Of a stretch of DNA of 64,000 nt, positions 1 through 8,525 are shown in pieces. Location: the NCBI RefSeq assembly GCF_000018325.1, contig NC_009922.1:2232001-2296000 (forward strand). Direction: 5' to 3'. How positions within the stretch are numbered: the first letter of the stretch is position 1; each line of letters opens with the position of its first letter. The position numbers were made by a program, and so were the translations under genes. This stretch comes from Alkaliphilus oremlandii OhILAs. GTDB lineage: Bacteria; Bacillota; Clostridia; Peptostreptococcales; Natronincolaceae. The notes below the pieces were generated by a model. The model saw nothing but the letters and a program-made list of their open reading frames with translations. It did no database searches and was not told the origin of the DNA.

Positions 1-1887
1 CAAGACAGTTATTTTTTCGTTCATTTCTAACTGTAAGTCCGATACTGTGTCGTATTCTCTAGCATCTATCGCCTGCCGCATTCTAGTAAATAACGATTTT
101 TTATTTAAAGTATCTTTCATTAGATAAATTCTCAAATCATTTACCTTTTCCCAATGAACCACATCAATGTCCGTACTGGTTTCCTCTTTATGAATTTTTA
201 CCAAGCTTCTGACCAAGGCAATATTATCGGGAATAATTCTTCCTGACAGCTCTGTGAGCCATTGAACCATGGTGCCCAATTTATAGGACGCTATAATAGG
301 GCGGCTAAATACTTCGCCTGCGCATAGAATCTCTGTTTTACCCGGCTCTTGATCAAAATGCTGGATATTTTCCCATACAGTGGCTGGCGGGATGCCGAAC
401 ATGCTATTTCGTTCCTCTTCTGTATAATATTCAAATACATCTTCCTCACTTCTATAGACACGATTCGTTTCAAGGTAAAACTTTTCCTCCCCTTGTTTTT
501 TAGAAAATTCTTTTTCTAGGGCATTGGAAGTCAAACCAGATTTTACTGCGGCAAGAAGTCCATCCATCATGGTTTGATAAATAGCAGCGATGGCTAAATA
601 CGTATTAGTAGATGGGTTAGAAGAGCGAACCTCAAATCTCGTTGCATTTGGATTATTGATGTCCCGAATCAACCCAATTAGAACCGTACGGTTTCTAGAC
701 GGCATATCTGCCCTGTGACCAATTGCACTGACGGTACAGATTGGTGCTTCAAACCCTGGCTTTAAGCGATTAAAAGCGTCGTTTGTTGCCGTTATAAAAG
801 GGTTCACCACCTCATAATTTCTAAGGATGCCATAGAGGGCTCCCCAACCTAAAATGCTCATATACTCCATCGTTCTATCTTTTGGGGTAAATATATTAAT
901 ATATTTGCCGCTGCTAAGCTGGATAGCAACACCAACATGAATGTGCTTTCCACTGCCTGCAACACCTTCTATTGGTTTTGCTCGAAATGTTACTTCTAGA
1001 CCATGTCTTTTAAAGGTCTCCTCAATGATTTCTCTAATAAACAGTTCATTGTCCGCCGCCTGAATAGAGGTTGAATACTTCCAAACAATTTCTAACTGCT
1101 CCATAACATGGTTTAGGTTGCCATTGACACCGATTTTCGCACTGACACCGCCCACTTCTTTATGGCCAATTTCCGGCTGCATTCCATACTTTTCAAGTAA
1201 AAGTATGCTCTCCTCTAAAGCAGTACGCACACTTCCTTTTGTACGTTTCCAATATTGCTCCTTTAACATCTGTGAAGTTGACAATTTTTCTTCATCTGCA
1301 TATTCTTCCGGAGTTTTTACCCAAAACTCCAATTCTGTAGCCGATGTTAAGATAACCTCTTCAACAGTTTCCTCCTCTTGGATCCCTAAATCCTTTCTGA
1401 TATGGGGGTATTCCTTCAATATGGATTGAAGCTGCAAAGAGAAGTTTTGGACGGCTCTATTTAAAATTGATCTAGAGTCGACTTTTTTTGCATTATGCAC
1501 CAGAAATGCAGGGATTCTCAAAGTTCCCACTGGCAGTCCACAAGTGCTACAGATATGCTCATAATTATAATCTACAAACCAATTCACTGAAGCATCTGGA
1601 ACCAAGTCCACTTTCGCATTATTTAAGGTTGCGATACCATGTAAGGCAACACTGGAACCATCGGTTTGAACACCAACCTTAAAGAATCTGTCCATTTCAT
1701 TTATAAATAGATCAATGGGGATTTTCTCGTCAGTATCGTTGCCACCTAAATCTACACCGATTAAAGAAACGAATTGAATTGAAGGATGAGCCTTTAACAA
1801 CTCTGTCAGTGTTTCCTTATGGTGTGTCCAAGGAGGTAAGCAGTATAGCATTCGTTGATTTAAAAGCTCCTTAAGTGATTCTTTCAT
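1..1887 (-). CDS. glnA: glutamine synthetase, C-terminus beyond window
   Basis: At least 629 codons are open on the minus strand from the ATG at 1887 to the window edge, with no stop. The start has a strong ribosome site (GGGAGGGAAA). Glutamine synthetase hallmarks are visible: QTDGSSVALHG near residue 83, AGSGKHIHVG (the ATP and metal-binding His loop), and RFEVRSSNPSTNTYLA, which matches the conserved Arg-rich substrate loop. The protein condenses glutamate and ammonia using ATP. It is already far longer than the usual 440-470 residues of type I enzymes, so it belongs to a longer clostridial form with a C-terminal extension. The family is sure; the subtype is not. Confidence 0.85.
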   Translation of the reverse strand, partial: MKESLKELLNQRMLYCLPPWTHHKETLTELLKAHPSIQFVSLIGVDLGGNDTDEKIPIDLFINEMDRFFKVGVQTDGSSVALHGIATLNNAKVDLVPDASVNWFVDYNYEHICSTCGLPVGTLRIPAFLVHNAKKVDSRSILNRAVQNFSLQLQSILKEYPHIRKDLGIQEEETVEEVILTSATELEFWVKTPEEYADEEKLSTSQMLKEQYWKRTKGSVRTALEESILLLEKYGMQPEIGHKEVGGVSAKIGVNGNLNHVMEQLEIVWKYSTSIQAADNELFIREIIEETFKRHGLEVTFRAKPIEGVAGSGKHIHVGVAIQLSSGKYINIFTPKDRTMEYMSILGWGALYGILRNYEVVNPFITATNDAFNRLKPGFEAPICTVSAIGHRADMPSRNRTVLIGLIRDINNPNATRFEVRSSNPSTNTYLAIAAIYQTMMDGLLAAVKSGLTSNALEKEFSKKQGEEKFYLETNRVYRSEEDVFEYYTEEERNSMFGIPPATVWENIQHFDQEPGKTEILCAGEVFSRPIIASYKLGTMVQWLTELSGRIIPDNIALVRSLVKIHKEETSTDIDVVHWEKVNDLRIYLMKDTLNKKSLFTRMRQAIDAREYDTVSDLQLEMNEKITVL

Positions 1888-1945
1888 ATATTTTCCCTCC
1901 CAAATGTTTCTCTAATTTTAATATTGAATATATAGTTTTTGATAT

Positions 1946-3598
1946 TTAAATATTATATATGGTTTCTATAAATTTTTCTACCAAGAACGGATCAAACTGG
2001 GTGCCTTTATTTCGTCTTAGTTCTATAACGGCCTCATCCATGGTAAAGGGCTCTTTATATGCCCTTCTTGTAGTCATTGCATCGTAAGCATCTGCTATGG
2101 TCACAATCTTAACCAGTAAAGGAATTTCATCTCCTTTTAGTTGATCGGGATAACCCCCACCATCAAATCTTTCATGATGATTTCGTATGATTGGAAGAGA
2201 TTCCTTTAAAAATTCAAGATTTTCAATAAAAGATGCCCCTTTTCTAGAATGCTCCTTAATAATATTATATTCTTCTTCATTCAAGGTAGATGCTTTTAGC
2301 AGCACCTCATCTGGAATACCCAACTTACCAATATCATGAAGAATACTGCCATGTCTTAAAATTTCCATTTCTTCTTGAGTCAAATTTAATTTACTTCCTA
2401 GACTCAAGGAATATTCCATTACCCGTTCACTATGACCCTTCGTATAGGTATCTTTAAATTCCATAGCTTGTACCAATGCCTTAATCGTATCAAAATATAG
2501 TTGCAGCATTTTCTCATTGGTCTCGTTAATTTCTCTAAAACTGGCAATGAGTTCTTCATTTAATGCCTGTAATTCTTCGTCTCTAAAGGAAATTTTTTCT
2601 ATGGTCTTATTAAATTGAATCGCAATATTAGCCACTTCATCTTCACGCTCCACAGGAACCTGCAACATATAATCTCCATCCTCTGCTTTTATCATAGCAT
2701 CGATTAAAGCACTAACCGGCTTAAATATATTCTTAATGGCAAAGTATGTGAGAATACATGCCAGTATTAATATCATAATAAATATTTGAAGGTTTTTATG
2801 AAAAAGTGCTGTAATGGGCTTATATAAATCACTTTCGCCAATAATCGAAACTGCAAAAAAATCAAGGCCGTCCAGCTGTTTGAAGAACGCATATCGCTGT
2901 TGTTCTCCGTCATGGTATCTTAAAAAACCACTTTTGCTCGTAAACTGATCAATTCCTACATGCTCATAGAAATTAGTGTACCCAATGGCATCATATTCCG
3001 AATTCAAAATGACATCTCCTGATGAATCGATCAAAATACCGAATCCATAGCCATCAATCCTTAAAGAATCCACAATATCCCCTATAAATTGCATGGGAAT
3101 TGTACCAATGACAGCGCCTAAGATTTCCTCATTGTAGGAAATTGGCACTGCGATCACGATCTGATAGATATTGTTCGATTTGGAATACAACGGCTCTGAT
3201 ACGACGGTTTTCCCCTCAAAGGCTTCGTTTAAATAGGTTCGATGGGATAGATCACCTAATTGATCCCTGCCCGTAATATGATAGGTTTTATCCTTGTACA
3301 CTAATCCAATCTTATCAAAAACACTATCTTCCAAAGCATCATAAAAATAATGAGAAGATTCTTTCCAGCTTAATTTCCCTGTATTTAATTTCTGCCCGAT
3401 CCGCCATAATTGTCTTTTCCCATTTTGTATATCATATTCAATATTCTGCGTATGTCTTTCAATTTTAGAAAGATAGATTTTATGCTGGTAATCTATGGTA
3501 AACTGTAATATTGTTTTTTCTGTCATAACCCATAAAGATATAAAATAAAGTACTAATAAAACAATACTGATTAAAGGTAGCTTGTGTTTTAATTTCAT
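1946..3598 (-). CDS. membrane sensor with HD-GYP domain (c-di-GMP phosphodiesterase candidate)
   Basis: The 550-residue protein has an N-terminal membrane segment (about residues 8-28), an extracytoplasmic Cache-like sensor (about 30-265), a second membrane segment (about 268-290), a HAMP-like linker and a C-terminal HD-GYP domain. The catalytic motifs are intact: HSERV, LHDIGKLGIP and HHERFDGGGYP. The family hydrolyses cyclic di-GMP. The gene lies 79 bases downstream of the RsbU-type phosphatase and may be co-transcribed with it. The sensed ligand cannot be read from the sequence. Confidence 0.9.
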   Translation of the reverse strand: MKLKHKLPLISIVLLVLYFISLWVMTEKTILQFTIDYQHKIYLSKIERHTQNIEYDIQNGKRQLWRIGQKLNTGKLSWKESSHYFYDALEDSVFDKIGLVYKDKTYHITGRDQLGDLSHRTYLNEAFEGKTVVSEPLYSKSNNIYQIVIAVPISYNEEILGAVIGTIPMQFIGDIVDSLRIDGYGFGILIDSSGDVILNSEYDAIGYTNFYEHVGIDQFTSKSGFLRYHDGEQQRYAFFKQLDGLDFFAVSIIGESDLYKPITALFHKNLQIFIMILILACILTYFAIKNIFKPVSALIDAMIKAEDGDYMLQVPVEREDEVANIAIQFNKTIEKISFRDEELQALNEELIASFREINETNEKMLQLYFDTIKALVQAMEFKDTYTKGHSERVMEYSLSLGSKLNLTQEEMEILRHGSILHDIGKLGIPDEVLLKASTLNEEEYNIIKEHSRKGASFIENLEFLKESLPIIRNHHERFDGGGYPDQLKGDEIPLLVKIVTIADAYDAMTTRRAYKEPFTMDEAVIELRRNKGTQFDPFLVEKFIETIYNI

Positions 3599-3677
3599 TA
3601 AAATAACTCCTCACATAAATTTAGATGTCTTTTATTTAACAGTTATGGAAGGTTCCTTATTTGCTGCTCTAATCAAT

Positions 3678-4889
3678 TCACACAGATCTATTCCAGCTCA
3701 TTTCTAACACCGTTAAATCGTCACTTAGCTGTGATTGCTCCCGAACTAATTTGCTCAAGCCCATTGTTAATTGCCCATTAAATAGTCCTTCCTTCTTTAC
3801 ATAATTTACAATGCCATCGTGTCCCATTGCATTTCCAGAGCTGTCTTTTATCTCTGCAAGTCCATCGGTATAAATGATCAGATGGTCACCGGTACTTAAG
3901 GTGATTGTCTTCTCTTCATAGTCCTCACAGAATTCGAAGCCAACAGGAGTGCCGTATGCGTCCAGCTCCAGCATTTCTCCACTTTCTTTCAGAAGAAGAG
4001 GGATTGGATGCCCTCCACGTACATAGCTCATTACACCTGTTTTTATATTTAAAACCATATAGAATATTGTAAAATAATGTTCATATTTCCCAAAAGGGAA
4101 TCTTTTATTTAAATATCGTACGACTTCTATAGGGGATACAATTTCATAGTAGGGTGGTGTACTTATTTTTTTCTTCAGAGGGGAATCTCTATCGATATCT
4201 AAGATTAGACTTTCAGATAGCGTAACTGCAAGCATAGCGGCTGCGAGCCCATGTCCCATTACATCGATCATATACAGCCCTAAATGATCTTTATCCAGCA
4301 TAAAAACATCAAAAATATCGCCCCCGACCTTTCCTGAGGGTTGGTATATCCAGTTGAAAGAACAATTCGGTATACTGCCGAGAGACTTTGGAATAAGCGC
4401 TTCCTGAATTCTCGAGGCTAAATTTAAATTCCGATCCAATTCATTCTTTTGTTTTCGAATCATTTCTAGATTCTCAGCCAATGCCATCCTACACAAATAT
4501 AGCTCTCTTTGTGATTCTACAAATTTCATCTGATTTTGAACCTTCAGATTCAGTTCTTCCTTCTCAAATGGTACATCTATATAGTCTTCAATTCCTAATG
4601 CCAAATATTTTTTTCTCGCTTCTATGCTTTGTTGATCCAAGATTGCAATGAGTGGAATTTTATTTGTCCGATCCTCTTTTTTTAACCTCTTACAGACTTC
4701 TATTTCAAACTCAGTATTTTGAGTACAATTGATCAAAATAACATGGGGTTTTTCTTTTCTGATGTCATCCATATATGTTGTCTTATCTAAGTTTTGAACA
4801 ACTTCGTATCCACAATTTCTAAGAAATTCTTTTATATTTATAGCCAGCACTTCTTTAAAATTCAGTATAAAAACTTTGTAATTGTTCAT
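3678..4889 (-). CDS. RsbU/SpoIIE-type serine phosphatase with degenerate receiver
   Basis: The 403-residue protein has an N-terminal response-regulator fold (about residues 1-125), a coiled linker and a C-terminal PP2C/SpoIIE phosphatase domain (about 175-400). The phosphatase metal-binding motifs GGDIFD, DVMGHG and SDDLTVLE are intact, so it probably dephosphorylates an anti-sigma-factor antagonist. The receiver lacks its chemistry: the expected acidic pair near residue 10 reads LNFKE, the phosphoacceptor Asp is Asn54 (ILINCTQN), and the usual Lys-Pro is Val-Pro (DVPF). It cannot be switched by classical Asp phosphorylation. No anti-sigma or antagonist gene is nearby. Confidence 0.88.
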   Translation of the reverse strand: MNNYKVFILNFKEVLAINIKEFLRNCGYEVVQNLDKTTYMDDIRKEKPHVILINCTQNTEFEIEVCKRLKKEDRTNKIPLIAILDQQSIEARKKYLALGIEDYIDVPFEKEELNLKVQNQMKFVESQRELYLCRMALAENLEMIRKQKNELDRNLNLASRIQEALIPKSLGSIPNCSFNWIYQPSGKVGGDIFDVFMLDKDHLGLYMIDVMGHGLAAAMLAVTLSESLILDIDRDSPLKKKISTPPYYEIVSPIEVVRYLNKRFPFGKYEHYFTIFYMVLNIKTGVMSYVRGGHPIPLLLKESGEMLELDAYGTPVGFEFCEDYEEKTITLSTGDHLIIYTDGLAEIKDSSGNAMGHDGIVNYVKKEGLFNGQLTMGLSKLVREQSQLSDDLTVLEMSWNRSV

Positions 4890-5081
4890 ATTTTCGCCCC
4901 CTTATCCTGAGATTAACTTAACCCAGTTCTTATATATCTCACTAAAAATCGTAGTTGTTTTTTCTTTTATAGCACATTAATACTTAGTTCTACACCTTTT
5001 GATAAATTCCTACTAAGTTTTAAAACTTTAGAAATTAATTTTAAAATTGTTACTTTAGACCTGTATCGAATTTAGGGCAAT

Positions 5082-5119
5082 AAAAAAACATGATTCTTGG
5101 TTCAGAATCATGTTTTTTT
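5082..5119 (-). terminator. intrinsic terminator after small FMN-binding lipoprotein gene
   Basis: A 16-bp perfect stem (AAAAAAACATGATTCT with its complement) has a six-base loop and ends in a T-tract. It lies three bases beyond the stop codon of the gene at 5123-5473. A/T runs on both sides let it work in either direction. Confidence 0.85.
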
Positions 5120-5122
5120 GTA

Positions 5123-5473
5123 TTATTTTGCTTCTAATGCTTTTTTAACAGCTTCTTTTACACCGTTGCTTGAACCTGTTGCACCAGATACGCCTTCTAC
5201 TTCTACAGAATTTTCTTTAACAATTTTTTGTGCTACTTCTTCTGCAGCTTTGTCGCCAAGACCTTCTGTTTCAGCTTGCTCTAATACTTTTACATCTGTA
5301 ATTTTTCCACCTTTTACTTCAACACTTACTTTAATATCTCCCTTATATCCTGCACCTACACCCTCATATGTACCATCTGTGTATCCAGCACTCTCTTTTC
5401 CTGGTGAGCCACAACCAATTACTGTAGCCATTGTTAATGCCGCAATTAAACCTAAAGCTATTTTCTTTTTCAT
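5123..5473 (-). CDS. FMN-binding lipoprotein, one flavinylation motif
   Basis: The 116-residue protein has a lipoprotein signal (lipobox VIGC, Cys21) and a single FMN-binding domain of the RnfG/NqrC C-terminal type. The motif EGVSGAT at residues 93-99 matches the flavinylation consensus, in which the last Thr (here Thr99) receives FMN through a phosphoester bond. The signature DGTYEGVGAGYKG marks the start of the domain. It is the last of three FMN-protein genes on this strand and probably acts as a single-electron carrier at the outer face of the membrane. The modifying enzyme ApbE is encoded divergently at 8526. The electron partners are inferred only. Confidence 0.88.
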   Translation of the reverse strand: MKKKIALGLIAALTMATVIGCGSPGKESAGYTDGTYEGVGAGYKGDIKVSVEVKGGKITDVKVLEQAETEGLGDKAAEEVAQKIVKENSVEVEGVSGATGSSNGVKEAVKKALEAK

Positions 5474-5621
5474 TGAAATTCCTCCTAAATATAATAATTT
5501 TTTAACCTTTAAAGTAAATTCGTATTTATTAACTATTAATTAACAAATACTACTGTATATTCTATCCCTTTATATCAATAAAATCAATATTAGTATATCC
5601 ATTATATGAACATATATTAAA

Positions 5622-5656
5622 AAAATACACCAAATACCATAGATTATGGTGTATTT
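5622..5656 (-). terminator. intrinsic terminator of two-domain FMN-binding gene
   Basis: An 11-bp stem (AAAATACACCA paired with TGGTGTATTTT) is followed on the minus strand by a T-run. It lies 24 bases past the stop codon of the gene at 5680. The three FMN-protein genes therefore appear to end their transcripts separately. Confidence 0.7.
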
Positions 5657-5679
5657 TCTCTGTGTTTTTCTAACTTACT

Positions 5680-6525
5680 CTACTTTGCTTGACTTAATGC
5701 ATTTTTAATCGCAGTAATTGCACCTGTACTAGAAACTGTTGCTCCAGATATGGTATCTAAATCACCGGTGTTCTTAGCTTTAGCATTCTCTGCGATTTTT
5801 TTCACCGCTACGTCACCAATGCCTTCCGTTTCATCCATTTTATTTATTGTAACATCTGAAATTTTTCCGCCAGAAATTGTAACCTTCATTTCGATATTAC
5901 CGTAGAAGCCTTCAGCTTTACCTACGTATGAACCATCTTTAAAGCCATCTGCTGCTTTAGGCTCTTCTTTTTTAGGTTCTTCCTTCTTAGGCTCCTCTTT
6001 TTTAGGCTCTTCTTTCTTAGGTTCTTCTTTCTTAGGTTCTTCTTTCTTAGGCTCTTCCTTCTTAGGCTCTTCTTTCTTCTCTTCCTCTTTTACTTCTTCT
6101 TCCTTCTTCTCTTCTTCTTTTACTTCCTCTTCCTTCGGTGCCTCTGCTGGCTTTTCAGCAACCTTTGCTTCTTTTAAACCTAACGCAACTTCTACAGCTT
6201 CCATTGTTCCATTGCTGGAAACAGTAGCACCGGATTTAACTTCTACTTCTGTAGATTGTTTTTCTATAATCTTTGCAATAACTTCCTTAGCACCTTCGTC
6301 TCCGATTCCAGGTGTATCCTCAATTTCTAAAAGATCAATTGTTTTGATGTTACCATTTTCAACTTTAACACTTACTTTAATGTTGCCTTTGAAGCCTTCT
6401 CCAACACCTTCATATACACCGTCTGTAAATTTTCCAGTTGCTGCTTCCTTTGCTGGCTTAGAGCATCCAGCAAAAACTCCCATGGTTAAAGCAAACACTA
6501 AAGCTAAGGCGAATTTCTTTTTCAT
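5680..6525 (-). CDS. FMN-binding lipoprotein with two flavinylation domains joined by a charged repeat
   Basis: The 281-residue protein has a lipoprotein signal (FAGC, Cys21) and two FMN-binding domains. The first covers about residues 33-115, with EVKSGAT ending at Thr101. The second covers about 195-278, with DTISGAT ending at Thr263. Both begin with a DG-x-Y/YVG-type strand and carry the GIGD loop. The domains are joined by a Lys/Glu/Pro linker (about 120-190) holding eight perfect KKEEP units, which should be an extended, flexible tether. Two flavins per chain suit electron hopping through the cell wall. The product is probably membrane-anchored and ApbE-modified. Confidence 0.88.
   Translation of the reverse strand: MKKKFALALVFALTMGVFAGCSKPAKEAATGKFTDGVYEGVGEGFKGNIKVSVKVENGNIKTIDLLEIEDTPGIGDEGAKEVIAKIIEKQSTEVEVKSGATVSSNGTMEAVEVALGLKEAKVAEKPAEAPKEEEVKEEEKKEEEVKEEEKKEEPKKEEPKKEEPKKEEPKKEEPKKEEPKKEEPKKEEPKAADGFKDGSYVGKAEGFYGNIEMKVTISGGKISDVTINKMDETEGIGDVAVKKIAENAKAKNTGDLDTISGATVSSTGAITAIKNALSQAK
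5959..6078. repeat. eight 15-bp tandem repeats encoding KKEEP
   Basis: Residues 150-189 of the two-domain FMN protein are eight exact KKEEP units. The DNA is an almost regular 15-bp tandem array with synonymous differences, for example ggc/ggt and ttc/ttt alternation. A less regular EEVKEEEKK repeat lies just upstream. The unit is a multiple of three, so copy-number change would alter tether length without a frameshift. Confidence 0.9.
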
Positions 6526-6574
6526 TTTTAAACCCCTCCTAAATATATCTTTTTTTTAACAATCTATAACATTG

Positions 6575-6618
6575 AATAATGATAAAGCTAAGCTTTTCTT
6601 CTCAACCTTATCATTATT
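6575..6618. repeat. inverted repeat between FMN-protein genes
   Basis: AATAATGATAA and its exact complement are separated by about 22 bases in the gap between the genes at 5680 and 6689. There is no clear T-tract, so this is a weak terminator or an operator. Its role is unknown. Confidence 0.4.
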
Positions 6619-6688
6619 CGTTGTTCTATGTATATGGTTCTTTTGTCCTGAATACTACATCATATTCATCACTATAAAAGAACTTGTT

Positions 6689-8230
6689 CTATTTTTCAAT
6701 TCTTTCTAACGCTTTTTGTCCCAAGTTTACAATACCTTTTCTCCAGTTAGATGCACCTGTAATGGTATCAATTCCTTCTACAGATTTGTTTTCCATAAAG
6801 AAATCTAGCATTTCTTGACGAATATCTAGTTGGCTTCTTCCTTGAAGCACATCTGTCATTTTGTTTGCCCAGTTTGTAAGATAAGCTGGATTATGAGGCT
6901 TCGCTAAATCTGCTCCTGTTTGATATTCAACGTAATCTACATCTACGATTTTGCCATTTTCTTCAACTGCTAAAAGTTGTACGTAGTATGCACTAGCAGC
7001 TGTAGGTGCACCGTGGAACACATAGATTGTAGAATCTCCGGTTACTGCTATATCAGCTTTTGCAGCTTGGTTTAAAGCACCAACAGCAAATAGTTTTAAG
7101 TCCTGTCCCCAACTAGTTGCCCCTGTAGAAATGTCCACCATATTTGGATCTTGTACTTTCACTAATTGTGCTTCTCTTTCTTGGATGATCGCTACTGGAT
7201 CTACATCTGGATATTTATTTTTCCAGTTGGTAACGTATCCACCACCGTCTAGTCTCTTGCTTTCACCAGCATCGTTGATTGCAGTATATTCAGCAGAAAC
7301 GATTTTTCCACCTTCAACTACCATATCTAATTGTGGTGTCCATCCTCTAGAATCTGTGATTCCCACTACAACGTATTTACCATCTCTATAGTCAATTCCA
7401 ACTGCTTGGCTTGTGTGTGCAGCTTTTGCTTTTGCTATTGCTTTCTTAGTTAATGTTTTAAAGGTTGCAGAAGTACTGGTTGCACCAGTTGCTACATCCA
7501 CATTGAATGCATTTTGCTTCTCAAGTAAATCTGCTTGTAAAGCGTCGATTTTCTCTGCTAAAACCACCTCTGGATATTTTGCTTGCCAGCTTGCATTGTA
7601 AGCTTCATCAGTTTTCTTATCTTTTCCTTCTGCATTATATTCGTTGTAAACTACAGATTCGATTTTTCCATCCTTTACTGTTAAGTTTACTTGTGGTGCC
7701 CATCCTCTACTTGCTACAGCAACTGCTACGTATTCTCCATCTTTCATCGGTGCAGCCTCGTCAAACATATATAAGCTATTGCTTAGTGTATCTTCATAGT
7801 AATATCTTCCTAAAGCAGTTGCTAGGTCTGCTGCTGCTACAAAGGATTTACTTTCTTCATTAATCTCCACTGCTGTATCTAATCTTTTACCATCTAAGCC
7901 GAAAAGATTCATTCCTTCACCTTTTTCAGCACTTGCTACTGTAGCATTTTCATCTCCTACGATATATGCAGTATGTGTCGCTGCATCGTATTTAATATGT
8001 AAACCAAACTTTTCTACGATCTCTCTTACTGGAACAAATACTTTTCCATTTTTAACATAGCTCTTTGTTCCTAGTGTTATTTTAGCATCATTGCTATGTT
8101 CGTTGTTAAATACAACCGCACTTTTAACTCCTGGTCCTTCTAGTACTGGATCAGCAGCGTTTACAGTTGCTGGTGCTACGAATGGTAATGCTAATAAACC
8201 TGCTAAAGCTAATGCTACCGCTTTTTTCAT
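6689..8230 (-). CDS. exported protein with copper-amine-oxidase-N-like domain and three FMN-binding domains
   Basis: The 513-residue protein has a Sec signal peptide (about residues 1-26, VNAAD). A domain of the copper amine oxidase N-terminal-like type (about 45-92, KVFVPVREIVEKFG) follows; in Firmicutes this is usually a wall or surface module and not an oxidase. Three FMN-binding domains come next, ending at ATGAT (Thr251), STGAT (Thr372) and ITGAS (Ser494). Repeated SRGW-x-PQ and NW-x-x-K motifs mark the domain boundaries. The last acceptor is Ser instead of Thr. The protein would carry up to three covalent flavins outside the membrane. It is divergent from apbE, which fits modification by that enzyme. 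Confidence 0.85.
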   Translation of the reverse strand: MKKAVALALAGLLALPFVAPATVNAADPVLEGPGVKSAVVFNNEHSNDAKITLGTKSYVKNGKVFVPVREIVEKFGLHIKYDAATHTAYIVGDENATVASAEKGEGMNLFGLDGKRLDTAVEINEESKSFVAAADLATALGRYYYEDTLSNSLYMFDEAAPMKDGEYVAVAVASRGWAPQVNLTVKDGKIESVVYNEYNAEGKDKKTDEAYNASWQAKYPEVVLAEKIDALQADLLEKQNAFNVDVATGATSTSATFKTLTKKAIAKAKAAHTSQAVGIDYRDGKYVVVGITDSRGWTPQLDMVVEGGKIVSAEYTAINDAGESKRLDGGGYVTNWKNKYPDVDPVAIIQEREAQLVKVQDPNMVDISTGATSWGQDLKLFAVGALNQAAKADIAVTGDSTIYVFHGAPTAASAYYVQLLAVEENGKIVDVDYVEYQTGADLAKPHNPAYLTNWANKMTDVLQGRSQLDIRQEMLDFFMENKSVEGIDTITGASNWRKGIVNLGQKALERIEK

Positions 8231-8257
8231 TTTAAGTGCCCCCTTTAATGATTAGCT

Positions 8258-8297
8258 TATTAAGAATACTTCTTTTTTGAGAAATATTTCTTAATAA
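8258..8297. repeat. inverted repeat in the 5' leader of the triple-FMN gene
   Basis: TTATTAAGAA and its exact complement are spaced 20 bases apart, some 30-70 bases upstream of the start codon at 8230. The pair could be an operator or an RNA hairpin. No regulator was identified. Confidence 0.35.
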
Positions 8298-8448
8298 TAT
8301 AGACGTTAAATTAATAACTTTTACTTTACTCCTATTTTACATTTTTTATTTTGGGAATGCAACCATATTTTATAATTTTCTTAACATTTCATTAAAGCCC
8401 ATAAAATGAGCCTTTACGTCATATATTTTCTCCCTTATTGCACTTATC

Positions 8449-8477
8449 TTTACTTTTTTTACTTCAATTGATATAAT
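8449..8477 (+). promoter_or_regulatory. sigma-A-type promoter of apbE
   Basis: A TTTACT -35 box and a perfect TATAAT -10 box are spaced exactly 17 bases apart. The -10 lies about 48 bases before the apbE start codon. Confidence 0.55.
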
Positions 8478-8525
8478 AATGCAGTCCATATTTGTACGAA
8501 CAATATGAAAAAGAGGTGTACTAAA

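Noticed and set aside
5959..6078. CRISPR-like array
   Set aside because: The 15-bp units are contiguous without spacers, in-frame and inside a coding gene.
6212..6559. Plus-strand frames across the FMN-protein genes
   Set aside because: They are opposite-strand shadows created by the Lys/Glu/Ala/Thr-rich composition of the real genes.
6689..8230. Copper amine oxidase
   Set aside because: Only the small N-terminal-like surface domain is present. The catalytic oxidase domain and the topaquinone site are absent, and the rest is FMN-binding domains.
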